NCBI RefSeq assembly: GCF_000170795.1
Contig: NZ_ABCM01000010.1
Location: 147,748 to 211,747 of the forward strand
Origin: Pedobacter sp. BAL39
GTDB taxonomy: Bacteria; Bacteroidota; Bacteroidia; Sphingobacteriales; Sphingobacteriaceae
Reading direction: 5' to 3'
DNA: 64,000 bases
Shown here: positions 9,033 through 18,491 of the stretch, piece after piece
Position numbering within the stretch: position 1 is the stretch's first letter
Layout: each line of letters starts with the position of its first letter
Notes under the pieces: generated by a model
Told to the model about the DNA's origin: nothing
The model's database searches: none
Seen by the model: only the letters and a program-made list of their open reading frames with translations
Program-made: the position numbers and the translations under genes

Positions 9033-9719
9033 CTATCCTTTTAATGAGCTGAGACGAAGGCCGTCGAACAAAGCAGTAATGGTTTGCCCCTCTTGAATAC
9101 CCTTCAAATGATCCCCGTCCTCAGTCACAGTATACCCCTTAAGAATAAGGTAGCTCCTCAGTGCATTTCTATGATCCATTCCGTAATTGGAAATCAGTTG
9201 AGGAAAAAAGGTTAAAATCCGAAGATGATCATTGTGTTCCAAATCATCTATAAGGGGAGACTTAACAGTAAGTAGCATTGTGCCCGCCCCATAGTCTGCA
9301 AGATAGTAACCACTGGCATCAAACATCCCCGACGCGATCATTCCAAAGAGATGAAGTTCTTCCTTATCTGCATCAAAGCCACCCTCAGTAAACAGCTTGA
9401 TCCCATGCTCTGCCCCATATTTTTTCATCAACTCTGCATGTTCCAGCAAGGCGGGAGGAATGCTGGCTTGTGTATTCGCCCATGACCAGAGCCATGTTTC
9501 CGCAGAATGAGAAAACGATCCTATGATCTGAACAGGCAGGACAATATCCTCTCCAAAAATGATCTGTCCATTGTTAATGTCCACTTTCCAGTTCTGCTCA
9601 CCGATCACACTTGCCAAAGCTGATTGTTTTTCAAAAGCGATGCCCCCAAACTGTTCTATCAATTCCTGTTCCGTCTTACCAGGCATCAGGGCCGCACGTT
9701 GCGCTGCGTTATTTTCCAT
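9033..9719 (-). CDS. DUF6882-like cytoplasmic protein of unknown function
   Basis: A 228-aa soluble protein without signal peptide or membrane segment. The central motif SAETWLWSWANTQASIPP and the later LFGMIASGMFDASGYYLADYG agree with my memory of the DUF6882 family, whose role is unknown. Its stop codon directly abuts the end of the convergent lycopene cyclase gene. No obvious partner gene is nearby. Confidence 0.65.
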   Translation of the reverse strand: MENNAAQRAALMPGKTEQELIEQFGGIAFEKQSALASVIGEQNWKVDINNGQIIFGEDIVLPVQIIGSFSHSAETWLWSWANTQASIPPALLEHAELMKKYGAEHGIKLFTEGGFDADKEELHLFGMIASGMFDASGYYLADYGAGTMLLTVKSPLIDDLEHNDHLRILTFFPQLISNYGMDHRNALRSYLILKGYTVTEDGDHLKGIQEGQTITALFDGLRLSSLKG

Positions 9720-9846
9720 ATAAATTGTAGCTGTGTATGTAAATGGCTAAGATCGCTTTTATTTTTTTAAAGGGAAATTCCGATTGTTTTTCTTCTTATA
9801 TTCCGTTATTCTACTGCCTTATAAAATATATAATCCATCGTTCGGA

Positions 9847-10830
9847 TTAACCTGGATCATGATCCAGCTCAAATTTCAGTCTGTCCTGATCTATCAGTCG
9901 TCTGAGCTCAGCCTCATCTGGCAGATACAGGCGGTATTTACTAGCGAAAAGATGTTCATTTTCTGCTAGAACTGAGTATTTCACCACAGTCTCATTCTTT
10001 TCAGTACAAAGAATAATCCCAATTGTGGGTTGATCATCCGCACCTTTCTTTAAGTCATTGTACATACGGACATACATATCCATTTGCCCGACAGCACCAG
10101 GAGTCAGCTCACCTATTTTCAGATCTATCAGCACAAAACATTTGAGATAATAATTGTAGAAAACAAGGTCAATATAGAAGTCGGCCGTTTCAGTTGCCAT
10201 TCTTTGCTGTCTGGCCACAAAAGCAAAACCCTTACCCATTTCCATCAGAAATTGCTGAAGATGAGTGATCAGCGCCGTTTCCAATTTATTTTCTGAAGTA
10301 CTCGTATCCACAGGCAAACCAAGGAATTCGAAAATAAACGGATCTTTAATCAATTCCTCAGGATGCAGTGGCTTTCCTGGGTTTAGAACCCTTCCAACGT
10401 ATTGTGTCCGGATGTTGCGTTGCAGTGTACGTGTGTCCCATGCGCCTTCAATAGCATACTTGACATAATGCAGCCTCAATGAATCGGTTTCAAGACGACT
10501 GATGATGCGATAATGGGTCCAGCTCAATTCGGTACGCAATGCGTTCCAAATTGGAAATGCAATGTAAAATGCCCTGATGTTATTCAGGTTACGCTCATCA
10601 AAGCCCTTTCCAAATTGAAGGGTCAATTTGACGGCAAGCGTTTTCAGTACCGCCTTACCGTAAGCTGCTTTAAGACTACCTTGTTGTTCATCATCTACAA
10701 TCAACTTACCAATCTCCCAATACATCTGGAGCAAAATAGCATTGTTACTTTGGTAGGCACGTTTCCTGGCATCAACTACGATATCAGCAATACGGTTAAA
10801 TAGTGCAGTCTGTTCTCTTAGATCGTTCAT
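9847..10830 (-). CDS. DUF1016 / YhcG-type PDDEXK nuclease-domain protein
   Basis: A 327-aa protein with the DUF1016 layout: an N-terminal helical part (residues 1-150, with YWEIGKLIVDDEQQG and LSWTHYRIISR) and a C-terminal PDDEXK-type nuclease fold. The catalytic candidates are the Asp in FYIDLVFYN and the Asp-x-Lys in FVLIDLKIG. Homologues such as YhcG are common in accessory regions and beside restriction-modification genes, but no such partner is present here. It stands alone between AT-rich gaps. Confidence 0.85.
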   Translation of the reverse strand: MNDLREQTALFNRIADIVVDARKRAYQSNNAILLQMYWEIGKLIVDDEQQGSLKAAYGKAVLKTLAVKLTLQFGKGFDERNLNNIRAFYIAFPIWNALRTELSWTHYRIISRLETDSLRLHYVKYAIEGAWDTRTLQRNIRTQYVGRVLNPGKPLHPEELIKDPFIFEFLGLPVDTSTSENKLETALITHLQQFLMEMGKGFAFVARQQRMATETADFYIDLVFYNYYLKCFVLIDLKIGELTPGAVGQMDMYVRMYNDLKKGADDQPTIGIILCTEKNETVVKYSVLAENEHLFASKYRLYLPDEAELRRLIDQDRLKFELDHDPG

Positions 10831-10916
10831 AAAATTACATTTACACCGATCCTACAGCTATTTAATTATTTAATGGTAATATTTTAGAAATAATAAACGG
10901 AATTGATCATCCAGCT

Positions 10917-11447
10917 TTAAAATAGCTTCAACCCTATTGCAAAATTCAATGAAGAAAAGTCCATTTTTGTTGACTTATCCCTATCAAACACATGAACATA
11001 AGCTACCTTAGCCATCCATCGCTGATTTCTTGAAAGAAACAAACCCATGCCAGGCTTAACGCCCATCAAGATCTGGTCATTTATAAAAGCCGGCCCCGCC
11101 AGAAAAGAAACAAAAACCTGAGATACGGGCTGATAGGTAAGCCCTCCAAATAAGTTCGTATGACCACTTATGGCTTCAGCATGTCCTCCATCTTCGTCCA
11201 GTCTTAACACCTTATCATCTTCAAGGTATAGATAAGAGCCAAACTCAACTGTTGGACGGAAACGGGTCCCGATATCCAGAGCGGACTGAACACCCAAACC
11301 TATCGCCCAGGCATTATTGCTTTTCGTACGATCTCTTAAAGTCTTATTGTAGTCGCTCAAGATATAAAGCGATAGTTTTTTTGAACTCTGTCCGTATGCT
11401 GATACCATACAGATGAGGAGTAAAAAAGTAAATAGTCTGATTCTCAT
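10917..11447 (-). CDS. Small outer-membrane beta-barrel-like protein
   Basis: A predicted exported protein of 176 aa. The ATG at 11447 is preferred because it begins a signal peptide (MRIRLFTFLLLICMVSAYGQ); an ATG four codons upstream is possible. After cleavage the sequence alternates amphipathic strands with turns (FRPTVEFGSYLYLED, LFGGLTYQPVSQVFVSFLAG, LNFAIGLKLF) and ends in an aromatic residue, which fits an outer-membrane barrel. No specific family is recognised. Confidence 0.65.
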   Translation of the reverse strand: MRIRLFTFLLLICMVSAYGQSSKKLSLYILSDYNKTLRDRTKSNNAWAIGLGVQSALDIGTRFRPTVEFGSYLYLEDDKVLRLDEDGGHAEAISGHTNLFGGLTYQPVSQVFVSFLAGPAFINDQILMGVKPGMGLFLSRNQRWMAKVAYVHVFDRDKSTKMDFSSLNFAIGLKLF

Positions 11448-11559
11448 AAGCGTTATCATTTCCACATCAAATATAGAAATCTCATGAAATTCAAGAACGA
11501 AATGCATTCCTTTTTTCCAGGCAATACATTTCGTTTAAAACAGCTCAAAAATTCAGCGA

Positions 11560-12339
11560 TCAGAAGACACTTACCACCAGTTGCAATGCTGCATATTTTT
11601 GTTCAGGATTAAACATTGCAGTAGCAGCAACAGGCATTTTGTAATTGAACATTTTCAGGTCTTTATTAAATGTGAAACCGGCATTGACGATATTCGGTTT
11701 TGAACCATAGAAATGCTCCTGCCTGCCGAAAGCAAAACCACCACCGGCAAAGATATGCAGATTGGCATCCCCCTCTTTCCAGAGCCTATAATCCAACACC
11801 ACGTAATTCGAGTAACTATTTGCGACATCGCCATTGCTCTTTGTATGAAAATCACGACCAGCAACAATAGTGCTCCAGCTGATAGTCAATGGCAGCTTTT
11901 CGCCGAAATTATAACCAGCGGTGACGTCAATAAAATGGGAGGTACTGCGTGGATTATAGTTAAACACATCTGCATCAGGGAAGTCGGTAAAGTTATTGAT
12001 GTCCCATACAGAGAAGTTAAACCCGTTTTTCTGATAACTGATGTAATAATCGAACTCTTTGTAGTCGCCTGTAAAACCTGCACCGCCCCACACACCTACC
12101 GACAAACTTCCGTCGCGGGTAGTATAATGTAAGTCAACGTTACTGATGGGGCTGTTGGATACTTTAAAGCCACGCCATAAATAAAGGTTCCTCAGCTGCA
12201 GCGTTGCGTCAAAAGGTTTGTATTTTTTTTCTGCGGCAGTAGTATCTGTCTTCAGGCGTAACGTATCCTGCGCAAAAGATTTCAGGCAAAGGCATAGCCC
12301 AAGTACGGCCAGCAGGCCGCCTTTTATAATGAGTTTCAT
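11560..12339 (-). CDS. Predicted outer-membrane beta-barrel protein of the glycerol locus
   Basis: A 259-aa exported protein with signal peptide (MKLIIKGGLLAVLGLCLCLKS, cleavage near SFAQ). The mature part is rich in alternating aromatic strands (LRNLYLWRGFKVSNSP, LSVGVWGGAGFTGDYKEFDY) and ends LQLVVSVF, a terminal Phe typical of outer-membrane barrels. It follows glpF by 85 nt on the same strand, so it may be an outer-membrane pore or accessory protein for glycerol or related polyols. That role is inferred from position alone. Confidence 0.7.
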   Translation of the reverse strand: MKLIIKGGLLAVLGLCLCLKSFAQDTLRLKTDTTAAEKKYKPFDATLQLRNLYLWRGFKVSNSPISNVDLHYTTRDGSLSVGVWGGAGFTGDYKEFDYYISYQKNGFNFSVWDINNFTDFPDADVFNYNPRSTSHFIDVTAGYNFGEKLPLTISWSTIVAGRDFHTKSNGDVANSYSNYVVLDYRLWKEGDANLHIFAGGGFAFGRQEHFYGSKPNIVNAGFTFNKDLKMFNYKMPVAATAMFNPEQKYAALQLVVSVF

Positions 12340-12384
12340 GACGAGTTATTTTAAGTCAATAATCAAATTGAATGTTAAGATTAA

Positions 12385-12418
12385 TCCCCATCACTGTGAA
12401 CCAACACAGATGACGGGG
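12385..12418 (-). terminator. Hairpin between glpF and the beta-barrel gene
   Basis: An interrupted stem: TCCCC with GGGGA on the outside and CTGTG with CACAG on the inside, with a short loop. On the minus strand only a weak T-rich stretch follows. It could partly terminate the glp transcript after glpF and so lower expression of the downstream gene. Confidence 0.4.
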
Positions 12419-12424
12419 AATTAT

Positions 12425-13156
12425 TTAAGCCTGTAGGTTCAGAAAGAGAAAGGCTGCGATGGCAGCGCCAACAATTGGCCCGAGGATAGGTATCCAGGCA
12501 TAAGCCCAATCGCTAGTTCCCTTGCCTTTGATCGGCAGCAGTGCATGGACAATTCTCGGTGCCAGGTCTCTTGCCGGATTGATGGCATAACCTGTTGTGC
12601 CGCCAAGAGAAAGGCCAATTACCCATACCAGAAAGGCTACTGGCAAGGCACCTACCGCGCCGAGACCAATTGGCGATTTTGTAGGGATGATCTCCGCACC
12701 AGTGGTGTAAAGAATGGTCAGCAACAGCACAAATGCGCCGATGATTTCACTGGAGATATTGGAAGTGTAATTACGCACAGCAGGACCGGTACAAAAAACA
12801 CTCAGGATTGCACCCGGGTTATTGGTTCTTCCAAAATGATCTTTATACATAACGTAGACCAGGAAGGCCCCCATACCGGCACCAATAAGTTGCGCGCCGA
12901 TGTAAGGCAATACGCTTGCCCAGGCAAACTTGCCCGCAATGGCTAGCGCTACAGTGACTGCAGGGTTCAGGTGAGCGCCGCTGTAAGGACCAGCAACGGT
13001 GACACCGACGAATACGGCGAGCCCCCAGGCAGTGGTGATGACCATCCAGCCACTGTTATTTCCTTTGGTATCGTTTAAAAGGACGTTGGCTACGACGCCA
13101 TCGCCAAGAAGGATCATGAGCATAGTGCCGATTAATTCGGCGATGAAAGGTGACAT
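12425..13156 (-). CDS. glpF: Glycerol facilitator (MIP/aquaporin family)
   Basis: A 243-aa major intrinsic protein with six hydrophobic segments and both pore motifs: AHLNPAVTVA (NPA at 64-66) and GYAINPARDLAPR (NPA at 193-195). The Asp after the second NPAR marks glycerol facilitators rather than strict water channels. It starts 23 nt downstream of glpK and would let glycerol cross the inner membrane for immediate phosphorylation. Confidence 0.93.
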   Translation of the reverse strand: MSPFIAELIGTMLMILLGDGVVANVLLNDTKGNNSGWMVITTAWGLAVFVGVTVAGPYSGAHLNPAVTVALAIAGKFAWASVLPYIGAQLIGAGMGAFLVYVMYKDHFGRTNNPGAILSVFCTGPAVRNYTSNISSEIIGAFVLLLTILYTTGAEIIPTKSPIGLGAVGALPVAFLVWVIGLSLGGTTGYAINPARDLAPRIVHALLPIKGKGTSDWAYAWIPILGPIVGAAIAAFLFLNLQA

Positions 13157-13179
13157 GACTAAAGAATTTAAGTTAACAA

Positions 13180-14694
13180 CTAAACAAGATCTGATTGAGG
13201 AACTTCCTCTTCGATAGATTGCGCAGCACGGATGGCTTTTTTCCAGCCTTTCACGGACTGCTCAATTTTTACCGGATCACCAGAAGGCACAAATTCCTTC
13301 TCAGACATCCACAATTCATGAATTTCATCTACATTATTCCAGAAGCCTACGGCAAGACCAGCGAGATAAGCAGCACCCAGCGCAGTAGTCTCTACCACAT
13401 TCGGCCTGATCACTTTACAGTTTAGCAAATCTGCCTGAAACTGCATCAACAGGTCATTGGCTGTTGCACCACCATCTACCCGTAACTCCTTAATTTCCAT
13501 CCCTGAATCAGCTTCCATTGCTTTCAGGACATCCATGGTCTGGTAACCAATAGATTCCAGCGCTGCACGGGCAATATGTCCTGAGGTACTGCCGCGGCTC
13601 AGGCCGATAATTGTTCCCCTGACATCAGGTTTCCAATAGGGAGCTCCGAGTCCGGCAAATGCAGGAACAAAATAAACACCTTGCGTATCTTCCACACTTA
13701 AGGCCAGCTGCTCCACATCCGCAGACGACTTGATGATCCCCAGGCCATCACGGAGCCATTGTACTACCGCACCGGCGATGAAGATGCTGCCTTCAAAAGC
13801 ATACTCTATCTTTCCATTGATCTTCCATGCAACTGTAGTGAGCAGGTTATTCTTCGACTCAATAAACTGATCCCCAATGTTCATCAGCATAAAACAACCC
13901 GTACCATAGGTATTTTTCACCATTGCTTTCTCTATACACATCTGTCCGAACAATGCCGCAGACTGGTCGCCAGCAATACCTGCAATCGGAATTTTCGAGG
14001 CAAAAATCGTCGTTGTTGTTTCGCCGTAAACCTCACTGGATTGTTTCACTTCAGGAAGCATGCTTTTAGGAATGTTCAGCAATGCCAGCAGCTCATCATC
14101 CCACTCCTGGGTTTTTATGTTGAATAACATGGTACGGCTCGCATTGGTCACGTCTGTGACATGCACGTGGCCACGTGTAAATTTCCATACCAGCCAGCTA
14201 TCCACCGTTCCGAAAGCCAGCTCACCAGCTTCTGCCCTTTCCCGGGCACCTTCTACGTTATCGAGGATCCAGTTGATCTTTGTTCCGGAGAAATAAGAGT
14301 CGATTACCAGCCCTGTCTTAGACCTGATGAGGTCTGTATGCCCATCATGTTTAAGCTTGTCGCAGAAGGCGGCCGTACGCCGGTCCTGCCATACAATCGC
14401 ATTGTACACAGGCTCCCCGGTAACTCTATCCCATACAATGGTCGTCTCACGTTGGTTTGTGATGCCGATTGCCTTGATGTCTTTCCCGTTGATACCCATT
14501 TTTACCGTTGCTTCTGCCGCGACACTGGCTTGTGTAGACCAGATTTCGTTCGGGTCATGCTCCACCCATCCCGACTGGGGAAATATTTGTTTGAATTCTT
14601 TTTGAGCGACGGATCTTACCTGCCCTTTGTGATCGAAAACAATAGCCCGGGAGCTGGTTGTTCCCTGATCCAGGGCCAAAATGAACTGTTCCAT
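13180..14694 (-). CDS. glpK: Glycerol kinase
   Basis: A full-length FGGY-family kinase of 504 aa that makes glycerol-3-phosphate from glycerol and ATP. The phosphate-binding motif [13 protein letters not shown] is at the N terminus. [11 protein letters not shown], the glycerol-contacting [22 protein letters not shown] and the ATP-site stretch [20 protein letters not shown] are all present. It follows glpD by 57 nt and precedes glpF by 23 nt, forming a glycerol uptake and oxidation operon. Confidence 0.96.
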   Translation of the reverse strand: MEQFILALDQGTTSSRAIVFDHKGQVRSVAQKEFKQIFPQSGWVEHDPNEIWSTQASVAAEATVKMGINGKDIKAIGITNQRETTIVWDRVTGEPVYNAIVWQDRRTAAFCDKLKHDGHTDLIRSKTGLVIDSYFSGTKINWILDNVEGARERAEAGELAFGTVDSWLVWKFTRGHVHVTDVTNASRTMLFNIKTQEWDDELLALLNIPKSMLPEVKQSSEVYGETTTTIFASKIPIAGIAGDQSAALFGQMCIEKAMVKNTYGTGCFMLMNIGDQFIESKNNLLTTVAWKINGKIEYAFEGSIFIAGAVVQWLRDGLGIIKSSADVEQLALSVEDTQGVYFVPAFAGLGAPYWKPDVRGTIIGLSRGSTSGHIARAALESIGYQTMDVLKAMEADSGMEIKELRVDGGATANDLLMQFQADLLNCKVIRPNVVETTALGAAYLAGLAVGFWNNVDEIHELWMSEKEFVPSGDPVKIEQSVKGWKKAIRAAQSIEEEVPQSDLV

Positions 14695-14751
14695 AATGTT
14701 GAGATTATACTTGGTTTACTATATTGATGTATTATTGTTTTTCGTTGGTGA

Positions 14752-16344
14752 TTAGCGTGAGGGGATATATTCCTCCAGCAGGTATGAACCCGCAAGTTTT
14801 GTAAATTCAGCAACCTGTGCCTGCTCCCATGCCTGGTCTTTTTTCAGCTCCGCAGCCATCAGTGCAGCAACTTTCGGTGCCATGTCGATTGCCATCCGGG
14901 CATCAAGGAAAAGCACCCTTACCCGACGGGCCAAAACATCTTCCACCGTCCTGGCCATTTCATAACGTACCGCCCAGATGACCTCCGCTTTGATGAAATC
15001 AGCGCGGACATCAAGCTGCTCCGCCCAGCTGCTGTTTTCATTTCTTAAGGCCAGCAAGGCTTTGCGATCTGACCCGTACACATAAAGATGATCTGTGCGG
15101 TCTACATTCTGTATGCTTCCGTGAATCGGAAGATCTTTGGTCCTCACGTCCTTAACCGGCAGCTGCCCTACCACAATCGCTTTGTCGACAGTATCCTGTC
15201 CCATTCTGCGATAGGTAGTCCATTTACCGCCAGTGATGGTAATCAGCCCGGAGTCCGATACGAAAAGTTTGTGGCTACGTGAGATTTCCTTCGTTTTTGA
15301 AGAACCATTTTGCGGCGCAGCAAGCGGTCTCAAGCCTGCGAACACGCTAAGGACGTCTTTCCGCGTAGGTGCTTTTGCCAGGTACCTGCCCGCTGTACGA
15401 AGGATAAACTTGATTTCCTCTTCCAGTGCCACCGGCTCCAGGCTATGTTCATTCAAAGGTGTGTCAGTCGTACCTACAACCAGCTTATCATGCCATGGTA
15501 CAGCAAAAAGTACACGACCATCGTCTGTTTTTGGGATCATCAGGGCGTCATCTGCCGGCATAAATGACATATCCAGTACCAGGTGTACTCCCTGACTAGG
15601 TCTGACCAGCGGTTTATTGCCGGGTTTATCCATCTGCAACAAGTCATCTACAAAAACGCCGGTTGCATTAACCACACTTTTACTTTTCAACTCATAGGTA
15701 ATTCCGGTTTCGATATCGGCAGCGATTACCCCCGAAATCTTACCCTGCTCATTTTTAAGCAAACCTCCTACTTTAAAATAATTCAGCACCGTAGCACCCT
15801 GTTCCAGACTGGTCTGTGCAAGATTTATTGCGAGCCTCGAATCGTCAAACTGACCGTCGTGATAAACTACGCCGCCATAAAGTCCTTTTTGCTGGATGGT
15901 TGGCAGCCTGCGGATCACCTCTTTTTTCGAGATGTGTTTCGCGCGACCAAAACCAAGACTTCCGGCAAGTAAATCATACATGGTCAGGCCAATGGTATAA
16001 AATGCACCACCCCACCACTCATAGTTAGGAATAATGAACGACTCATTTTTCACAAGGTGCGGCGCATTTTTCAATAACAAGCCCCTTTCATACAAAGCCT
16101 CACGCACCAGACCTATATCTCCCTGGGCAAGATAGCGGACACCGCCATGCACCAGTTTAGTACTGCGGCTGGAAGTTCCTTTCGCGAAATCTGCCTGCTC
16201 TAATAACAAAGTTTTGTATCCACGGGATGCTGCATCTAATGCAGTACCTAGTCCGGTAGCACCACCACCCACTACAATCAGATCCCACATTTGCTGTGCG
16301 TCTGAAAGCCCTTCTACTATCCTATTTCTTTCGTTACTAATCAT
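14752..16344 (-). CDS. glpD: Glycerol-3-phosphate dehydrogenase (FAD-dependent, aerobic type)
   Basis: A 530-aa flavoenzyme that oxidises glycerol-3-phosphate to dihydroxyacetone phosphate and passes electrons to quinone. The FAD motif GGGATGLGTALDAASRG lies near residues 25-41. Further marks are TSSRSTKLVHGGVRYL, DDSRLAINLAQTSLEQGA, and the C-terminal GGKWTTYRRMGQDTVD. It is the first gene of the glp operon. The upstream 290 bp, shared with the divergent regulator, carries candidate operators. Confidence 0.95.
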   Translation of the reverse strand: MISNERNRIVEGLSDAQQMWDLIVVGGGATGLGTALDAASRGYKTLLLEQADFAKGTSSRSTKLVHGGVRYLAQGDIGLVREALYERGLLLKNAPHLVKNESFIIPNYEWWGGAFYTIGLTMYDLLAGSLGFGRAKHISKKEVIRRLPTIQQKGLYGGVVYHDGQFDDSRLAINLAQTSLEQGATVLNYFKVGGLLKNEQGKISGVIAADIETGITYELKSKSVVNATGVFVDDLLQMDKPGNKPLVRPSQGVHLVLDMSFMPADDALMIPKTDDGRVLFAVPWHDKLVVGTTDTPLNEHSLEPVALEEEIKFILRTAGRYLAKAPTRKDVLSVFAGLRPLAAPQNGSSKTKEISRSHKLFVSDSGLITITGGKWTTYRRMGQDTVDKAIVVGQLPVKDVRTKDLPIHGSIQNVDRTDHLYVYGSDRKALLALRNENSSWAEQLDVRADFIKAEVIWAVRYEMARTVEDVLARRVRVLFLDARMAIDMAPKVAALMAAELKKDQAWEQAQVAEFTKLAGSYLLEEYIPSR

Positions 16345-16360
16345 TTTAATATAGATTTAC

Positions 16361-16511
16361 TTTCGTTTGATAGATCTAAATTAAAAAACAAAATGATTCA
16401 AAACAAATAAAAACGAAACAAAACATAACAAAAGCGGAACAATCATAAAATAAAGTGATCTGCATCACGTAAACGAGGGCATTAAGAATACTAAAAATAA
16501 AAAAACGAAAC
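16361..16511. promoter_or_regulatory. Candidate GlpR-type boxes and CRP-like site between glpD and its regulator
   Basis: The 290-bp divergent gap holds repeated AACGAAAC-like boxes: TTTCGTTT at 16361-16368 (the reverse complement), AACGAAAC at 16412-16419 and again at 16504-16511. These resemble the cores of GlpR/DeoR-family operators. At 16455-16468 lies GTGATCTGCATCAC, a perfect GTGA-N6-TCAC dyad of the CRP/FNR kind. A TAnnTTTG box (TAATTTTG, 16606-16613) precedes the regulator gene at 16636. Binding is inferred from sequence only. Confidence 0.55.
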
Positions 16512-16635
16512 ACTTCGAAAGCCCAATAATGAATATTGCTTACCTTTAACCCGGGCAATGGAAGGCAAAAGAATGCCGGCCATTAGGTAATACGCACACA
16601 ATTATTAATTTTGATGAACCAGTATATAGCCAAGT

Positions 16636-17406
16636 ATGAAAAGCATCACGGAAAGACATCAGATCATTTTAAGAAAAGTTGAAGAAAGCGGACATGTAAA
16701 TGTACAGGAACTCAGCACACAGATGATGGTTTCAGACGTGACCATACGAAAAGACCTGAAATTACTGGAAGATAAAAAGTTGCTCTATAGGACGCATGGA
16801 GGTGCCTCAAAAACAAACCCTTACACGAACGATAAACCCGTAGCGGAAAAAGAGCAGCTGAATGCTGAAGAAAAAAAGACAATTGCCAGAACCGCCGCAG
16901 CGATGATCAGCAGAAATGACTCTATCATTATCGCCTCCGGCACCAGTGTACTCGCCCTTGCCAGAGCCATCAACGCAGATGGACATCTAACCGTCATCAC
17001 TTCTGCACTTAATGTTGCCCTTGAATTGTCGCAACACCCAAATGTAGAGGTATTGCAGCTCGGAGGACAACTCAGACAGAATTCATCATCGGTCATGGGG
17101 CCTTATGCGGAACAGATTCTTACTGATGTTTCCTGTAGCCTGCTTTTTTTAGGCGTCGACGGCATCGACCTGGAAACCGGACTGACCACGACCAGCTTAA
17201 TGGAAGCAAGACTCAATCAAAAAATGATTGATGCCGCTCAGGTAACTATCGTATTGGCCGACAGCTCCAAATTTGGTAAACGTGGATTAGGAAAAATATG
17301 CGGACTGGACCAGATTCAATACATCATCACAGATAGCCGCATTTCAGAAGAAACCAAAAAATCACTGGAGGAGAAAGGCGTCAACGTCATGATTGCCGGG
17401 AAGTAA
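16636..17406 (+). CDS. DeoR/GlpR-family transcriptional regulator
   Basis: A 256-aa repressor-type regulator. Residues 1-60 form the DeoR winged helix (RHQIILRKVEESGHVNVQEL, VSDVTIRKDLKLLE, YRTHGGA). The rest is the sugar-phosphate-binding DeoRC domain with the family stretches SGTSVLALARAI, LFLGVDGIDLETGLTT and VLADSSKFGKRG. It is divergent from glpD, so it probably controls the glycerol operon in response to glycerol-3-phosphate, as GlpR does. The DeoRC domain alone does not fix the ligand. Confidence 0.9.
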   Translation: MKSITERHQIILRKVEESGHVNVQELSTQMMVSDVTIRKDLKLLEDKKLLYRTHGGASKTNPYTNDKPVAEKEQLNAEEKKTIARTAAAMISRNDSIIIASGTSVLALARAINADGHLTVITSALNVALELSQHPNVEVLQLGGQLRQNSSSVMGPYAEQILTDVSCSLLFLGVDGIDLETGLTTTSLMEARLNQKMIDAAQVTIVLADSSKFGKRGLGKICGLDQIQYIITDSRISEETKKSLEEKGVNVMIAGK

Positions 17407-17419
17407 TTCGCAATACCTG

Positions 17420-18325
17420 TCAAATACGAGGTGAGTAAGGATTTTCAGGAATATGAACCACCTTATAGCCACCTTTTTTTAATTCTGCTATGGTTTGCTG
17501 ATCGGGCTCTGTCTTAAAAATAATGGTAGAAAGCACCTGACCTGGAATTACACCTATTTTCGTTAACAAATCCAGCAACCGCTTTTTTAAATACAAATAA
17601 AGAAATGCGATTTTGCCCCGATCTGCCTTCATCACTTCCACATCGGGAGTATAAAAATTGGGGTTAATCTTCCTAAACGCTACTGCAGGCAGATTTAATC
17701 CCGCAGCGGTCTTTTCGAATTCTCTTTCAGACACTTTATAGACAAAATTTCCTACTGGCTCAAATGAAAATCTGTTCTTCCATATTTTTCTCTGCAGCAA
17801 GTAACAGCTGGAGGTAAGGTTAACTAACCACAACAGCAGGGGCATCTTAGTGACTGGATCCTGGGGTTCAATGATTATAACAGCCTTTACTGCCACCCTT
17901 ATCATTTCATAAACTGCAGCATAGGGTCTTGGAAAATGATGATAACTTTCTTTACAGAGCACATAATCAAACGACTGATCCTCAAAAAAAAGTGATTCTG
18001 CATTGGCTATTGCAAAAGTACTGATCAGCCCCTGGACTTTTGCTACATGCAGGAAATCACCGTTTAAATCTGTCGCAATTGCCTTACTACCTTTTCTCAG
18101 AACATATGCCGCATCGAACCCATAAGCATCACCCACGGTGAGCCAACTACCTTCCCTTTTCAGTAAGGGGTCAATGCAATTGAAAAAAAGCTGCTGAAGC
18201 CATGAAGCAGCACTGTCTGCTTGTCGTTTTTTCTTCTGCTGATAGAAGCTGGCTTTAGCGGCTTCGGTTGGAAACTTATGATTGTACCATTCTTTATGTT
18301 GGTCGTAACTGCGTTCATGAAACAT
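17420..18325 (-). CDS. Class I SAM-dependent methyltransferase
   Basis: A 301-aa protein with a Methyltransf_11-like core: SAM-binding motif I in TVGDAYGFDAAYVL, the acidic end of strand 2 in AIATDLNGDF, and FDYVLCKESYHHFPRP where motif IV is expected. The C-terminal third (residues about 200-301) is specific to this protein. It is convergent with the GlpR-type gene, with 13 nt between the stops. The substrate is unknown. Confidence 0.8.
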   Translation of the reverse strand: MFHERSYDQHKEWYNHKFPTEAAKASFYQQKKKRQADSAASWLQQLFFNCIDPLLKREGSWLTVGDAYGFDAAYVLRKGSKAIATDLNGDFLHVAKVQGLISTFAIANAESLFFEDQSFDYVLCKESYHHFPRPYAAVYEMIRVAVKAVIIIEPQDPVTKMPLLLWLVNLTSSCYLLQRKIWKNRFSFEPVGNFVYKVSEREFEKTAAGLNLPAVAFRKINPNFYTPDVEVMKADRGKIAFLYLYLKKRLLDLLTKIGVIPGQVLSTIIFKTEPDQQTIAELKKGGYKVVHIPENPYSPRI

Positions 18326-18491
18326 AGGATGTTCTTTTGCAACAATTACGGCGCCCGGGCAATAAACGCTGGCAGAAAAGTCAAATAATCACCCAATATT
18401 ATTATTTTTAAAAAAAACATTCCTCAGCCCAACGTTTAGCTCTCAAGGCACGTAGTTGATCTAGTTATGTGCATGCTACCAAATTATTTGA

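Noticed and set aside
9847..10830. Defence island around the DUF1016 gene
   Set aside because: No restriction, methylase, toxin-antitoxin or phage genes are beside it.
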